A stretch of 64,000 nucleotides of DNA from Siphonodentalium dalli (Eukaryota > Mollusca > Scaphopoda > Gadilida > Siphonodentaliidae): the NCBI GenBank assembly GCA_032622095.1, contig CP136069.1:155113043-155177042 (forward strand), in the 5' to 3' direction. Made by a program: the position numbers and the translations under genes. Positions 1-12,500 of the stretch are shown piece after piece. The notes under the pieces are model-generated. The model was given only the letters and a program-made list of their open reading frames with translations. It was not told the origin of the DNA and did not search any database. Each line of letters begins with the position of its first letter. The stretch's first letter is position 1.

Positions 1-104
1 ATCAAAGGTTCCCTATGGGAGACTCGCATATATAACAGAATTCACTGGCACAGGATCTTTAATGCTGCACCAGCGCAGCACCCGCCATGAAAGGGTTAAA
101 CTTA
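1..104. mobile_element. TTAA palindromic MITE, right part
   Basis: Right half of a piggyBac-type MITE: the core GAGACTCGCATATATAA, then CAGGATCTTTAATGCTGCAC and the terminus GCCATGAAAGGGTTAA. The left half lies outside the window. Confidence 0.75.
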
Positions 105-463
105 TTTTGATCACTAATGCAATTGTCAGAATTAGCACATTAGTGAAAACAATTTTTATTCGCCTAGTTATAAAGATATTATATTAGAAGTTAGAACATT
201 ACTTTGCAATTCTGTAAAGGGTGATTTGGCGAGAAATACTTTCTATTCAGGTCAGACATATATAGCTTCCATTCAATAGCAATTTAGCAAAAAATTTAAG
301 AAAAGAAGTATTCAAGAGATTAAAATTAAGTCTCAGTTTTAACTTGGCATGGCCAATTCAACTGCATAACTGTTAGACTGTTAGATAATGCATCTTTGCC
401 AACATCTATCATGAATAATGTCACTGGCTGAAAATTACAGCGGAATCCTGTTCTGTAACATAC

Positions 464-583
464 CCTGAGGAGATCAAACTCATTATCGGCAGCAATGAGA
501 TAGTCCCTGAGACTTATAGAAAATGACTCCCAGTCAACTGACAGTGTTATCAGAGATGCAATGTCGTCAAAGGTTCTATTTGC
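464..583 (-). CDS. ABCA1-like: ABCA exon, last one inside the window
   Basis: 120 nt, phase 0 at both ends, between a CTTTTTTGCAG acceptor and a GTATGT donor. ANRTFDDIASLITLSVDWES aligns with [20 protein letters not shown] of ABCA1, and ADNEFDLLR aligns with ENSQEMDLVR. Bases 463-105 are intron with nothing else recognised. Confidence 0.92.
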
Positions 584-3500
584 CTGCAAAAAAGGAAATG
601 TGTTAAAGACAATTTATGGACTTGTTCAGTTGTTCCGGTGCGTGAAACTGATAAGTTAGTACTCAGGCGCTATGCCAACTGTGGGAATGTAGCATTCTAC
701 TAACATCGCCGAAAATCTCAAAGAAATCGACCATATCACTCTATAGATATCATCGTCTGAACTACGCTTAATTGTAAATATTTACATCTCGATTCTGGAA
801 GAAACAATCGGCGATAATCTAACGCAAATAATTTCGCCATCGAGAGTCATTGCATTTCATTAATATATAAGAATGACGATGTGTGTGCTGTAAATTTTGT
901 TTAATATTCGTAAAAATAACTACTCTGAGCAAGATTATACTCCATTTCTATTTGAGTGTTTCACATCACTTTAAGGCTACACTCATAGATACAAAATATT
1001 TAATAATGGATATATACCTTCACCATCTCTATAAACAAATTTAATTTTGCGTGATTTCACATTTCAATTCAATTATTGAAAATTACGTAGTCTATCTCCC
1101 ATCCCCCCACATGAAATACTCTCATTTTAACATTCAATATGACTATGTGATTCAGGAAAACTATCACTGGTGATAAGTTTCAGAATTCAGTTCAGAATTA
1201 CCCAGTTTATCTCCTGGCCACTACATGTTAAGATAAGAACAATTCAGATTGGGGATAGGAGATAAACTGGGTAATTTTCAATGAAAATACTGAAAACAAT
1301 TTAATTATTGCCTCTTTCACAGAAAATACATGCTTCATTGTTCTTAGTCGCATAGTCATATTGTATGATAAAATGAGAGTAATTGGTCATTAGACGGGGG
1401 AGATAAGCTGGGTAATTTCAACCTAAAAGATTCTGAACTGTAATGCGGAAGAAAATCATGCTGTCTTGTCATCAATGATACTTTTTCTGAGTCACATAGT
1501 CATATTGAATGATAAAATGAGAGTATTTCTCACAGATGAGTACAAAGAGATACGCATCTCTGATGTGAAATCTAAACACATCAATTATGTTACAATACAA
1601 ACCTCCTTGATTACTCTTTGAACTGCAGGGGTATCAGGAGAGTATGGTATCTTTCCAAATATGACTGGAAATATGTATCGACCAATGATATTCGAATACC
1701 CTGTGTTGTCAGACAAGGTGGCCTCTAACCTTACACAAGCTGAAATAATGAAACGACAAACAAGATAACAACATGTAGAGAAATACCAAGTATCAACCAG
1801 ATCAATGAAAATTTCTTCATATTGTGCTGACTTGATAAAAAATGTAATATACCACGATCAAACTGAAAACAAGAGCTACGCTGGGCGTGCAAAATACGCC
1901 CTCTCTGGGGAAAATTGGCGGATGGAACCCAAATTCGAACTTGAGCTGTCTTTTCTCCTAATAAACCCACATACCAAATTTGATTGAAATCGGTTCACTC
2001 TAACTAAAGTAATCATCCGGAATTACGTCAAATAAGGGGCATAACTCCGGTGAAAATTGGCGGACGGAACCCAAATTCGAACTTGAGCTGTCTTTTCTCC
2101 TAATAAACGCACATACCAAATTTGATTGAAATCGGTTCACTCTAGTCAGTTCACTCTAACTAAAGTTATCATCCGGACAACAAATTTCAGGGATTTTCTA
2201 AGTCAAATTACGTCAAAAAAGGGGCCATAACTCTCGCAAAAATTATCGGATTAAAACGAAATTCGGACTTGAGCTGTATTTCGATATATGTAATCCACAA
2301 AAAAACGGGTTTTGTGTATAAACATTCCAAAATCGAGTTATCATCCGGAAACCAAAAAACATAAGAAAAACTGAATTTTCTGAGTCGAAAAAGGGGCATA
2401 ACTCTGCCAAAAATGGAAGGACAGAACCCAAGTTCGAACTTGACCTGTGTTTTGGTGGGAGAAAGTAATATACCAAATTTGGATTCATTCCGATTAACTA
2501 TACTAAAGTTATCATCCGGACAACAAATTTCAAGGATTTTCTAAGTAAAAAAACGTCAAATAAGGGGCATAACTCCGGTGAAAATTGGCGGGCGGAACCC
2601 AAATTCGAACTTGAACTTACTTTTCGGCTAATAAACCCACATACCAAATTTTATTAAATTTGGTTCACTCTAACTAAAGTTATCATCCGGAAACCAGGTT
2701 AACGGACGCCCGGACGGACGGACGGACAGACCAATACTATAATACGGCCGTTTTTTCAAACGGGCGTATAAAAATGCAATGAAATTAAACCTGGTGATAT
2801 TATTTCAACATCTAATTTAGAGTTTATTTAGATGTGTCAAAGAACCTTTCGCCCTTAAAATTATTCTCAGATCAAGGAATCGATGGTATAATAGTAATGT
2901 TCCCGATGATGGGAATGTAGTTAGCAATGCAACGTTTGACAGATAACTTGTTGGATTCGAATCCTCTAAAGTGTCGACAATGTAGCTCAGAGGTCCCTCA
3001 TAATAGTATAAAAATAGAAAGAAATATTTTCATACGTACTCTCACTTCTCGTATTGTTAGGATTATCGAGAACTTTTTGCACTGCTTTTTCTATGTTCCC
3101 CGAATCATTGGAGCTTTGAGTATATTCTGAAAAAGCATTCTGCGAGCTGCTATCTCGGTTCTGAGAAAATAAACTGCCCTTTCTGCCGCACAAGAAAATT
3201 GACATTGCATCCATGGGGTCGGTATTAAAGTCGACTCCTGTTGAGTTTATCAGGTCAGACAGCGTTCTCTGTAGACCACTCTCCTGGAACTGAACAATTC
3301 TCAAATTAACTATATGTGACCCGCCATATCAAATCCAGTCATAAGACGGGATTTTTTTACCCTGTGCCAATGCATTCTCTTATATATGCGAGTCGACCAT
3401 AGGTCGCCTCGCATATATAAGAGAATGCATTGGCCTAACAATTTTTTACAATTTTAATCATTTTTTCTTGTATTCTTTAACAATTTTATAATTTCACCCA

Positions 3501-6500
3501 TACAGAGCCCCAGACAAACATGAGCAGAGGACACTCTTCTATATGCTTCTATATATGTGTGGGGCTCCCTGCAGGGTAATGGATGTTTTTTATTTTATGT
3601 CCTAAAAATTGTAAGAAACATTTATTTAAAAAAAATGATAAAAAATTGTTAGGCCAATGCATTCTCTTATATATGCGAGGCGACCTATGGTTGACTCGCA
3701 TATATAAGAGAATGCATTGGCACAGGGTAAAAAAAATCCCGACTTTCGACTGGATTTGATATGGCGGGTCACATATGCCACCTGAACGGTTTCTCACATT
3801 CAGTTATAAATTAGGGGTTAATACCTAATCCCACCAAACATCTAGTAACATAATTTGATGTTGTCACCCTACTCTCTGGTGACGTGTTTTGAAGTGTATA
3901 TTAAATTCCCAAATTAAAAAAAATCATACCTACTTCTAAATTCGGTCGCCTGCAATCATGTCTTGCATAAAAGAAATCTCATTTGGGAGGAAGCTAAACA
4001 TGCTGTCGGGTGTTTTGGGACTTTTATTGGTAGGTTTTCAACAAGAGGTTACCCTAGCATACCCCCAAACCTTCATACCAAATTTCATTCACAACAGACA
4101 AAGCATGGATAAGACATATTTTAATGCGAAGAACGTCATTCATGATGATCAGACAAACAGTATACATGTAGCCTGTAGCCCATGCTAATGGATTGAATTT
4201 TGAAATCCAAGATGGCCGCTGGCAGCCATGTTTTTTTTGGCCAAATGACCCCAAAATGACTCGTTCCTAACATCCATGACTAATAGTATGCACAGAAATT
4301 CATATACAGCTGTTTACAGTGACAATGGTTTCTCCCATTCAGTTGTCAATTAGGGGATAAAAATTATATTTGGTGTTTTTGGGACTTTTAATGATGGGTT
4401 TTCAACAATAGGTTAAACTAGCATACCCCCACCGTGGCATGACAGCCCCCAAATATAAAAAAAAACAGAATACTAGTAACTCTAAATAAAGAATGCAAAC
4501 ATCACAAGTACTTTATTGAAAGCCCATGTGAGGGTGAATATCAGACCTGTTAAGTTTTGAAATGGTAATCAGGGAGATTTTTGTGGGAGGCATTTGTCAT
4601 GTTGGGATTAGTTCTTTTGTGTATTTTATACTGTTTTATATGGTAATAAATATCTTTCTTTTATGTAAATTTTATTGTAATTAGTGATAGACATGGGTCA
4701 TGTTCGGTTTACTTCAAACAAAAGTGACTATATACTAGTCATATTTCCAAAGTAAAGTTTTCAAATTTATAGATGCTGCAAAACCTGTCTTGTGAGACCA
4801 TAGTCAACAGCGACCACCTGTCATTTCCGATTGCATTTCCTGTTCACTGACAGATTTATTCTATATATTCTAACAAATTTAGCTTGAAATATATTGTATA
4901 TGTTGTTTTTCGGACTGTATGTTTTGATTTATATGTGTTTAATAAACTATTTAATCTGAAGTGTTTCTTAGACATGTTCATCAACGGGGCGCTTACAATA
5001 CAGCTGTTTACTTGTGATGAAACACCCTACATATATGTGTGGCTTCACCAGAGTGTGAAAATCAATTATTATCAGTCAGAGTTCACCACTGATCAGTCTT
5101 CAATCAGAGGGAACATCAAAAGTTACCAATGGTATATTTTGTGAATGTTAATGTGTGGGTATTTACGGTACCGGAAATTGGGAAATCCCTGTCATGGGGG
5201 AAACCCCCGCAAATGCACGATTATTCTAAAAATAAAATAACATAGTTTTCGCTGATTTTGAATCCAGCTGAAAAATCCAGGAGAAATTGGGGGTTATCCG
5301 TATTTGCAGAATTGCATGGCTATCTGGGAGTCTCACGGACAATCTGTGAAACTTAACAGCTCTGGTTAATATTCTATTAAAATCTCTTGTGATGACAAAC
5401 CTCCATACCAAAAGTCAAGGAAATTAGATTGTGTGCACGCTCACTGAAGTAAGCAGATTTGATGCAATGAACACTCATACTGAGTCTGTGCCTCCATAAA
5501 TCTAATATATGTATGATATTTGGTTTTCAACATTTTTTCACTGAAACACTTTCAAAAGTGAGGTTATATCAGATTTTGTATGTTGTTGTTATAACTGGAG
5601 GTCTAGAACACTGAATACATCTTTAAAGATACTCTATCTCTTCATGGACACAAGCCTTGAAATAGTGTGTCTGTCATTTGCAGAATGAGGTCCCCAGAGG
5701 GTGAATTTAGTGATGCTACCCCGCATAGCGGGCTAGCATCACCAAATTCACCCTCTGGGGACCTCATTCTGCTTACACCTCAGCAGAATGAGGTTCCCAG
5801 AGGGTGAATTTGGTGATGCTAGCCCACTATGCGGGGGTAGCATCACTAAATTCACCCTCTGGGGACCTCATTCTGCAAATGACAGACACACTATTTCAAG
5901 GCTTGCATGGACACACTTCCAACAGCAACAAAATTTCTTTGAAACTCAATTGGAGACATTTGCATTATCATTCTCAAAATTGTAAACAAATAGGCATAAC
6001 ATCTGCAGTCACAAGTCTGGATTATTGGTTTATTTCATAAAGGAATATCAGCCCTGGTATCTGCGGTCCTCGTTGGTCCTAATAACGACACACATGATCA
6101 ATGCATGCAGCGTATATTCTCAGTATGGGTACTAGTATAGTTGGTCATCTACATGTAATTACTCACCATTTGAAACATATTTCTCAGCGCCTCTATACTT
6201 TGTGGGCCAATGTTAACAGCTGTACCAGTGTTCCTTTCAATTAAATCCGTAAACTGGAATAAAAAAGTTAATATCTTCACTGGCATCCCTCTCAGCTAAA
6301 TTATCAACATAAAATGACATAAGTTTTAACCTTTCCATGACTGGAGCTTCCTGAAATTTTGCGAAAACCATGTGCCAATACATTCTCTTATATATGCGTG
6401 TCTCCCATAGGGAGCATCGCATATATAAGAGAATGCATTGGCCTAACAATATTTACCTTGATCTCCTGTCATAAAAGGGTTAACTTCAAGCCTTGAAATA

Positions 6501-9500
6501 GGGTGTCTGTCATTTGCAGAATGAGGTCCCCAGAGGGTGAATTTAGTGATGCTACCCCGCATAGTGGGCTAGCATCACCAAATTCACCCTCTGGGGACCT
6601 CATTCTGCTTACACCTCAGCAGAATGAGGTTCCCAGAGGGTGAATTTGGTGATGCTAGCCTGCTATGCGGGTAGCATCACTAAATTCACCCTCTGGGGAC
6701 CTCATTCTGCAAATGACAGACACACTATTTCAAGGCTTGGTTAACTTATATTTTATATGTTGTTGTAACAGAACTGGAGATCTGGAATCCTGAACACATT
6801 TTTTTTTTAAAGATGGTCTATCTCTTCCTAAACACGTTTTATATAGTCTCCAGGGTATAAAATAATAGATATGAGTCGAAGACCCATCTCCGGAAATGCT
6901 TCTATCAATTAATATTGATTTTATATCAATATTTTCTTATATAATGGGATAATCAAGTGGGACATTTATTTGTTATTATTTTTAGACAGAGTTATCCAAC
7001 ATGCTACACTCCAAATGAACGCGAACTGTAAAATGTCCCAATTGATTGTATGTATATTATATTCAATTCAAAATTAATCAATAGAAGCATTTCCAGACAG
7101 GGGTTTCCGATTCATTATTTATTATTTTATCCCCTGGAAACTAAATATAACTTGTTATAGGAAGAGATAGACCATCTGTACAAACAGTCATTCCAAGATC
7201 TGTCGCAAAATAATTATGGGCGGCTATGTTTTTTTTTTATAAATCTCGGGGGGAAAAAGGGACGCTCCCATCTAGAGGTCACCTTGAAGATCCATATGAA
7301 GTTTGGTGATGATCGGATGAGAAATTTGACCTGTAAGGTGTGCTAAAGGATTTAGTCATACAAAGAGAAAAATCCAAGATCACAGCTGGCAGCCATGTTT
7401 TTTTTAACAGAATTCGGGAAAAATGGTAAGCCCACATCTAGAGGTCACCCCGAGGATCCATATGAAGATTGTTGATGATCGGATGAGGGATATGCTCTGT
7501 AGGGTGTGCTAAAGAATTTAGTGATGCAACAAGTAAAATCAAAGATGGCTGCCAGTGGCCACGTTTTTCAATGAAAATCGTTCAAATTCGATAGCTACCA
7601 TCTACAGGTGATCCTAGACCCATATACCTAATATCGTTGAAATCGGTAGAAGCGTGTTTGAGTTATCGTGCCAACAGCCAAAAATAAAAATAGACAAACT
7701 AAGTCCCATAACTCTCGTATAAAAGATTGGACAAACCTGGTTTTCGAACTCGTTCGAGTGTGGTTACAACAGACCCATATACCAAATATGAATGGTATGA
7801 CATTTGTTTGTGTTTTCACGGTAACAATCTCGCGCTCGTTAGGACGCCCACCCAGAAGCTCGCCTGCCTACCGACCTCGCCAAACCAAAAGTCGAGTTTT
7901 AAAAAAAACTCATCTAAAAATCCTGAGAACTAGAACTCGGTTGCAACTGACTGCTGGACCTAAGGAATGTCAAATTTCAGATGATCTTCAGATATGATAT
8001 TATGGATATATGAACTGCCCTTTTGAAAAAAGTCTATTTTACAGAAGTTCTTGGTACTTGAAAACATTGAATTTTTTTATATTTTTCATGCCATAAAAGT
8101 AAAGTAAATGAGGTTTATTATAATACCCAATGGGTCGATGATTCTTAAATATTGTGTCACAATATTAAATCACTTGAACCAAATTTCACAAAGAAATTCC
8201 TGACCAATTTTGAGAAAATCAAATTTTGAATTACCGGGAAATTTTGGTAAAACGTGCGTCTGGCCATTAAAGGCCCATTTAATTTTCGAGTCACCGATTA
8301 ATATTTTGATATTGCCTTGATATATGGTTTTATTAACAATCTATGCCAAAAGATATGATTAAATACTATAATTCATCACAATTTGAAACGTCTGTGTCTC
8401 AGAAGATGCCCATAGAGAAATAGAAAACAGCTGAAATCATAGAATGAATTCCCCCATTATGGCTCTCAGAATGCTGCAGAAATCAAACTAAAAATGTATT
8501 TTCAATGGAAGGAGAATAACTCTATATCTTAAAAACACCAAGCGGTATCTCAACAAAAACAACATGTTTATTACACCGAATAATTTGATAATACACTGTT
8601 TTGGAGCTTCCTCTTTCAAATGGTATATAATATGGCATATATTTTATATAAAGTTATCTGGGGGTTCGAAAATTAAGTGGGCCTTTAAGGATGTCCTCCC
8701 TGACATGAATAACAAATAAGCACACTGACCTCTCTCCAGAACTCTGGGACGTTAAATGCCTGAATAAAATCTTGGAAGAGTAACTGTGTTTGTCCAAGGG
8801 TGAGATTACACAGCTGATCATGGAAAGCGTCGACGGCAGCGGGATCTTGAAACACAATGAGGTCATGGATGTAGTTCCTCTCACACAGTCTGTTTCTAAT
8901 GGAGGCGGCAGTCTCATTGGATAAACTCTGAGGGTTGTCTCGGATCTCTAGGAGCCTCATAAACCATGACGGGTCATCAATGTACTGCTGGATAATCTGT
9001 TGGAAAATTAACCCTTTCAATACTAAATACTCATTTGTGAGTAGTTCCCTTGTTCAGATAATAAGTTCAACAAATGACATATGACGAATGACCTTTGTTG
9101 AACTTATTTATCACATAATTAGCCCCTAAACCCGGCCTCATATTTTTTAGTAAGACACACACATATTATCCTCTGTACTGAGATTATCTGCTGTCTGGCT
9201 GTCATCTGCTCATTTATTCCACACCCATTGACGCGAGGTACATGTATTCAACGGAATCTAGTGCTGAAACGGTTGACCCATTTTTGTAGCCGGTTAACCG
9301 CGACGTGTAACCGGATCATAACCGGTTATCCGCTATTTTCAACCTATGACTTTACACTGATTATTTACACCATAATATGTACCAATATATCAGTATAATT
9401 TGATTTATTAACTGTATGGCAAACTCGTGTAATGTTTACACAGACATAGCTTCTATTAAACGAATGTAAATCACCAAACACGAACGTCACAAAGCCACGT

Positions 9501-12500
9501 GTTGACAACTTGGCAGATGACACAGTGAACTAAAACTCAGATTTTATAAATAGACGTGTCATGCTTGACCTGTTTGTACTGCAGTTGTGACTGCTACCTG
9601 ACTTGTTATCGTTCTCGTCTTGGGAAGAATATTGTGTGACCTATATACATGTTCGTACATGCAAATATCAGCAGTGTTTTTTTTATTGCCATTATAGCGT
9701 TTGCGGGACTGGCCGATTATTAGGTCATGTGACTCAGGTATTCTAACTGCTGGGTGTTCTTTGGCAATTTGAGATTGATAGGATCATGACTGACATCGAT
9801 AAACACAATTATGAAGATTGTGAACTTTATGTAGTTAACAAATGAAAATTAAAAAAACAGCTGAAAACAGTGTTTTCTGTTATAAGACAATCAAATGCTG
9901 AGAATTTATAGTCATTAGTAGGATGCAAATAAGTCCGACTGCACGGGAACACCACTTAAGTGATTCGAGTTCATTTGAACTTCATCGACTGAGATTACTC
10001 AAACTCAGTAATGTTAGAAGTATAGACCGAGCGTATGTAAATAGGGTTGGTTCTCAGAGTTTGCATTCTGCCAATTTCTCTTTGAAATGTGCCCAGGCAT
10101 CTGATTTACTCATTTCTTGGGTATCCATGATACTGTCTGCAAGTGGTGAGTCGGAGAGTAGAAGTCAAATGATCACGCCGTACTGCAGTGAAAACGATTG
10201 TATTGATCTTTGCCGATGACCAGGTGGCGTCAGTGCACGTGTTTTACCGGACATCGGAATATCAAAGATGACGTCATGCATCTTTGATGTTTAGCCGCCA
10301 ATGCCAGACTATGTAATCTACCATTCATGGAAGACTTTTGATCTGAAGGACCTGAACACGATAGTTTTTATTAGTGGCATTGCATGTGTGTATTTATACA
10401 TAGCGGTTAACCGGTTGATCGTAGTTCAACCGGTTGCCGACGGTAGCCGGTTGCCAACCGGTTATCCGGATATCCGTTTCAGCACTAACGGAATCCCAGC
10501 CATTGAATACATAGTAGTGTATACCTCTAGTGGAATACAAGCCGGAACTATTCTTGTTGACGTTGTCGCCAAGAAAGATGACGTACATTACGTCGATCAT
10601 CCGCTTCCTGTGATCCCCCCATAATTACTGGCTATTTGTCAGACTTAAATCACAATAAAGGTGGCTATAGTAACAATGGATATGACATTCATGGATTGAA
10701 CTTATCTGACTGAACGGTGTAGAATAAATACAGAACACAACTTGCATCATAATCTCGAATCTTTTATCAAACTCGTTGCGGACGGCGCAAAGTTATATTT
10801 CGCTCGAGCTACGCTCTCGCGAAATATATCCTTGCGCCATCCGCAACTCATTCGATAAAAGATTCTCGATTAAGATTGATTGATTGATTGATTGGGGTTT
10901 ATTGTCGCTTTAGCCACTAAGGCCACATCACGACATTGCCAGTTTTAGTGGTGGAGGAAATCCGCACACTTGCGACTAATCTAACAGTGATTTCAATGGC
11001 TGATAAACTCGTCAACCATGTGCGGCAAACCACCGGCCATCGGCGAGTAACTGGCAACTCCACCAGATAACGATTTTGAGTTACAAATCCACGATTGAAA
11101 CATGTGGATTTGAACCCTTATCGCCAGCGCTGGAGGGCGAAACGGCTTGGAGTGGTACCCCTAACCGATTGAGCCACCGAGGCCCCTCTCGATTAAGATG
11201 CGCGTTGTGTTCTGTCTATATATCCTTAACATCCCTCAGAATGAAGAATTGACCATTCCAATATATTCTGTTTTAACTGAATGGGAGAATCCATTTACTA
11301 AAGAAAGGGTTAATGACAATGTAGACAGCCTCAATTTGAAAAATAGGAATACAATTCAAAATCTTTCTTATTTATTTATTTAATGGGGTTTAAGGTAATT
11401 TTCAGCAGCCAGGGCTATATCATATGTTGCTAGTTTTATCGGTGGAGGAAAAGTTGTGCACCTGACCAGTTAACACTGTGTCATTCAATGTTTATTGCGC
11501 ACTGCCCTAGAATGTAGCTTTCAGAATTTTAAAATTAGGTCGAGAGGTGGCCATGGTGTGTCCCAAAATTAGCCAAATGTAACAAAGTTTCAGACTCCCC
11601 CTGAATCATAAACGATATTTGGTTAAAAATTTCCAACAGCTGAAAAACTTGAGTTGGAAAATTCTAGCCAAAATTCTAGCCAAAAATGGAAACACAAATC
11701 AAATTTCCATGAGTTGGAAAATTAGTATCGTTGAGGTGTGCAGTTGCAAATTTAAGATTGGACACCTCCTCAAACAAAGGCGCTCTACCATAATATAATA
11801 TCATACATACATTCATTACTCCAGCTGGTATCAATGATGTGCTGTTGTTATCAATAGTCTGTAAGAGAATAAAATTCACATGAGCAATCTTAATACTGAT
11901 TTAACTTGCAAATAGTGTGTCTGTCATTTGCAGAATGATGGCCTCAGAGGGTGAATTTAGTAATGCTGTCACACACAGCGGGCTAGAATCACCAATTTCA
12001 CCCCATGGGGAGCTCATTCTGCTTGAACCTCATCTTCTGTGAAGTATCTATAGTCTCAAATTAACATAGTTTTTAATTATGTTTTCCCTTCTTGGATTTG
12101 CAGAAGAAAAAATACACAATCGAGGTGACTAATGGGTGAAAATCACCAACTTCAACTGGGGAAATTCAATCTGATCCTAGGTCTCCCATAGCAGTTGAGG
12201 CCAAAGCAGAATGAAGTTCCCAGAGGGTGAATTTGGTGATACTAGTCTGCCATTAATAGCATCACTAAATTCACCCTATTTGACACACTATTTGCAGGCT
12301 TGATCTCAACAATGATCTAGCAATGTCATGTGTATAAGCTGCATGTAGCGGAGTCACTGTCCAATAATAGAGCCAAAACAAAAATTATTTGAGACTCAGA
12401 CAATTTTTTTTCTGAATCAATGATCTGAGAGAGGAAGGACTTTATTTTAATTTTTGTTTTTGTGCACATCATAAGCATGGATCATCATAGCTTCCCTTAT

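Noticed and set aside
2920-2985. GGATTCGAATCC resembling a tRNA B box
   Set aside because: No convincing A box or cloverleaf could be drawn around it, and it is not followed by a SINE-like body.
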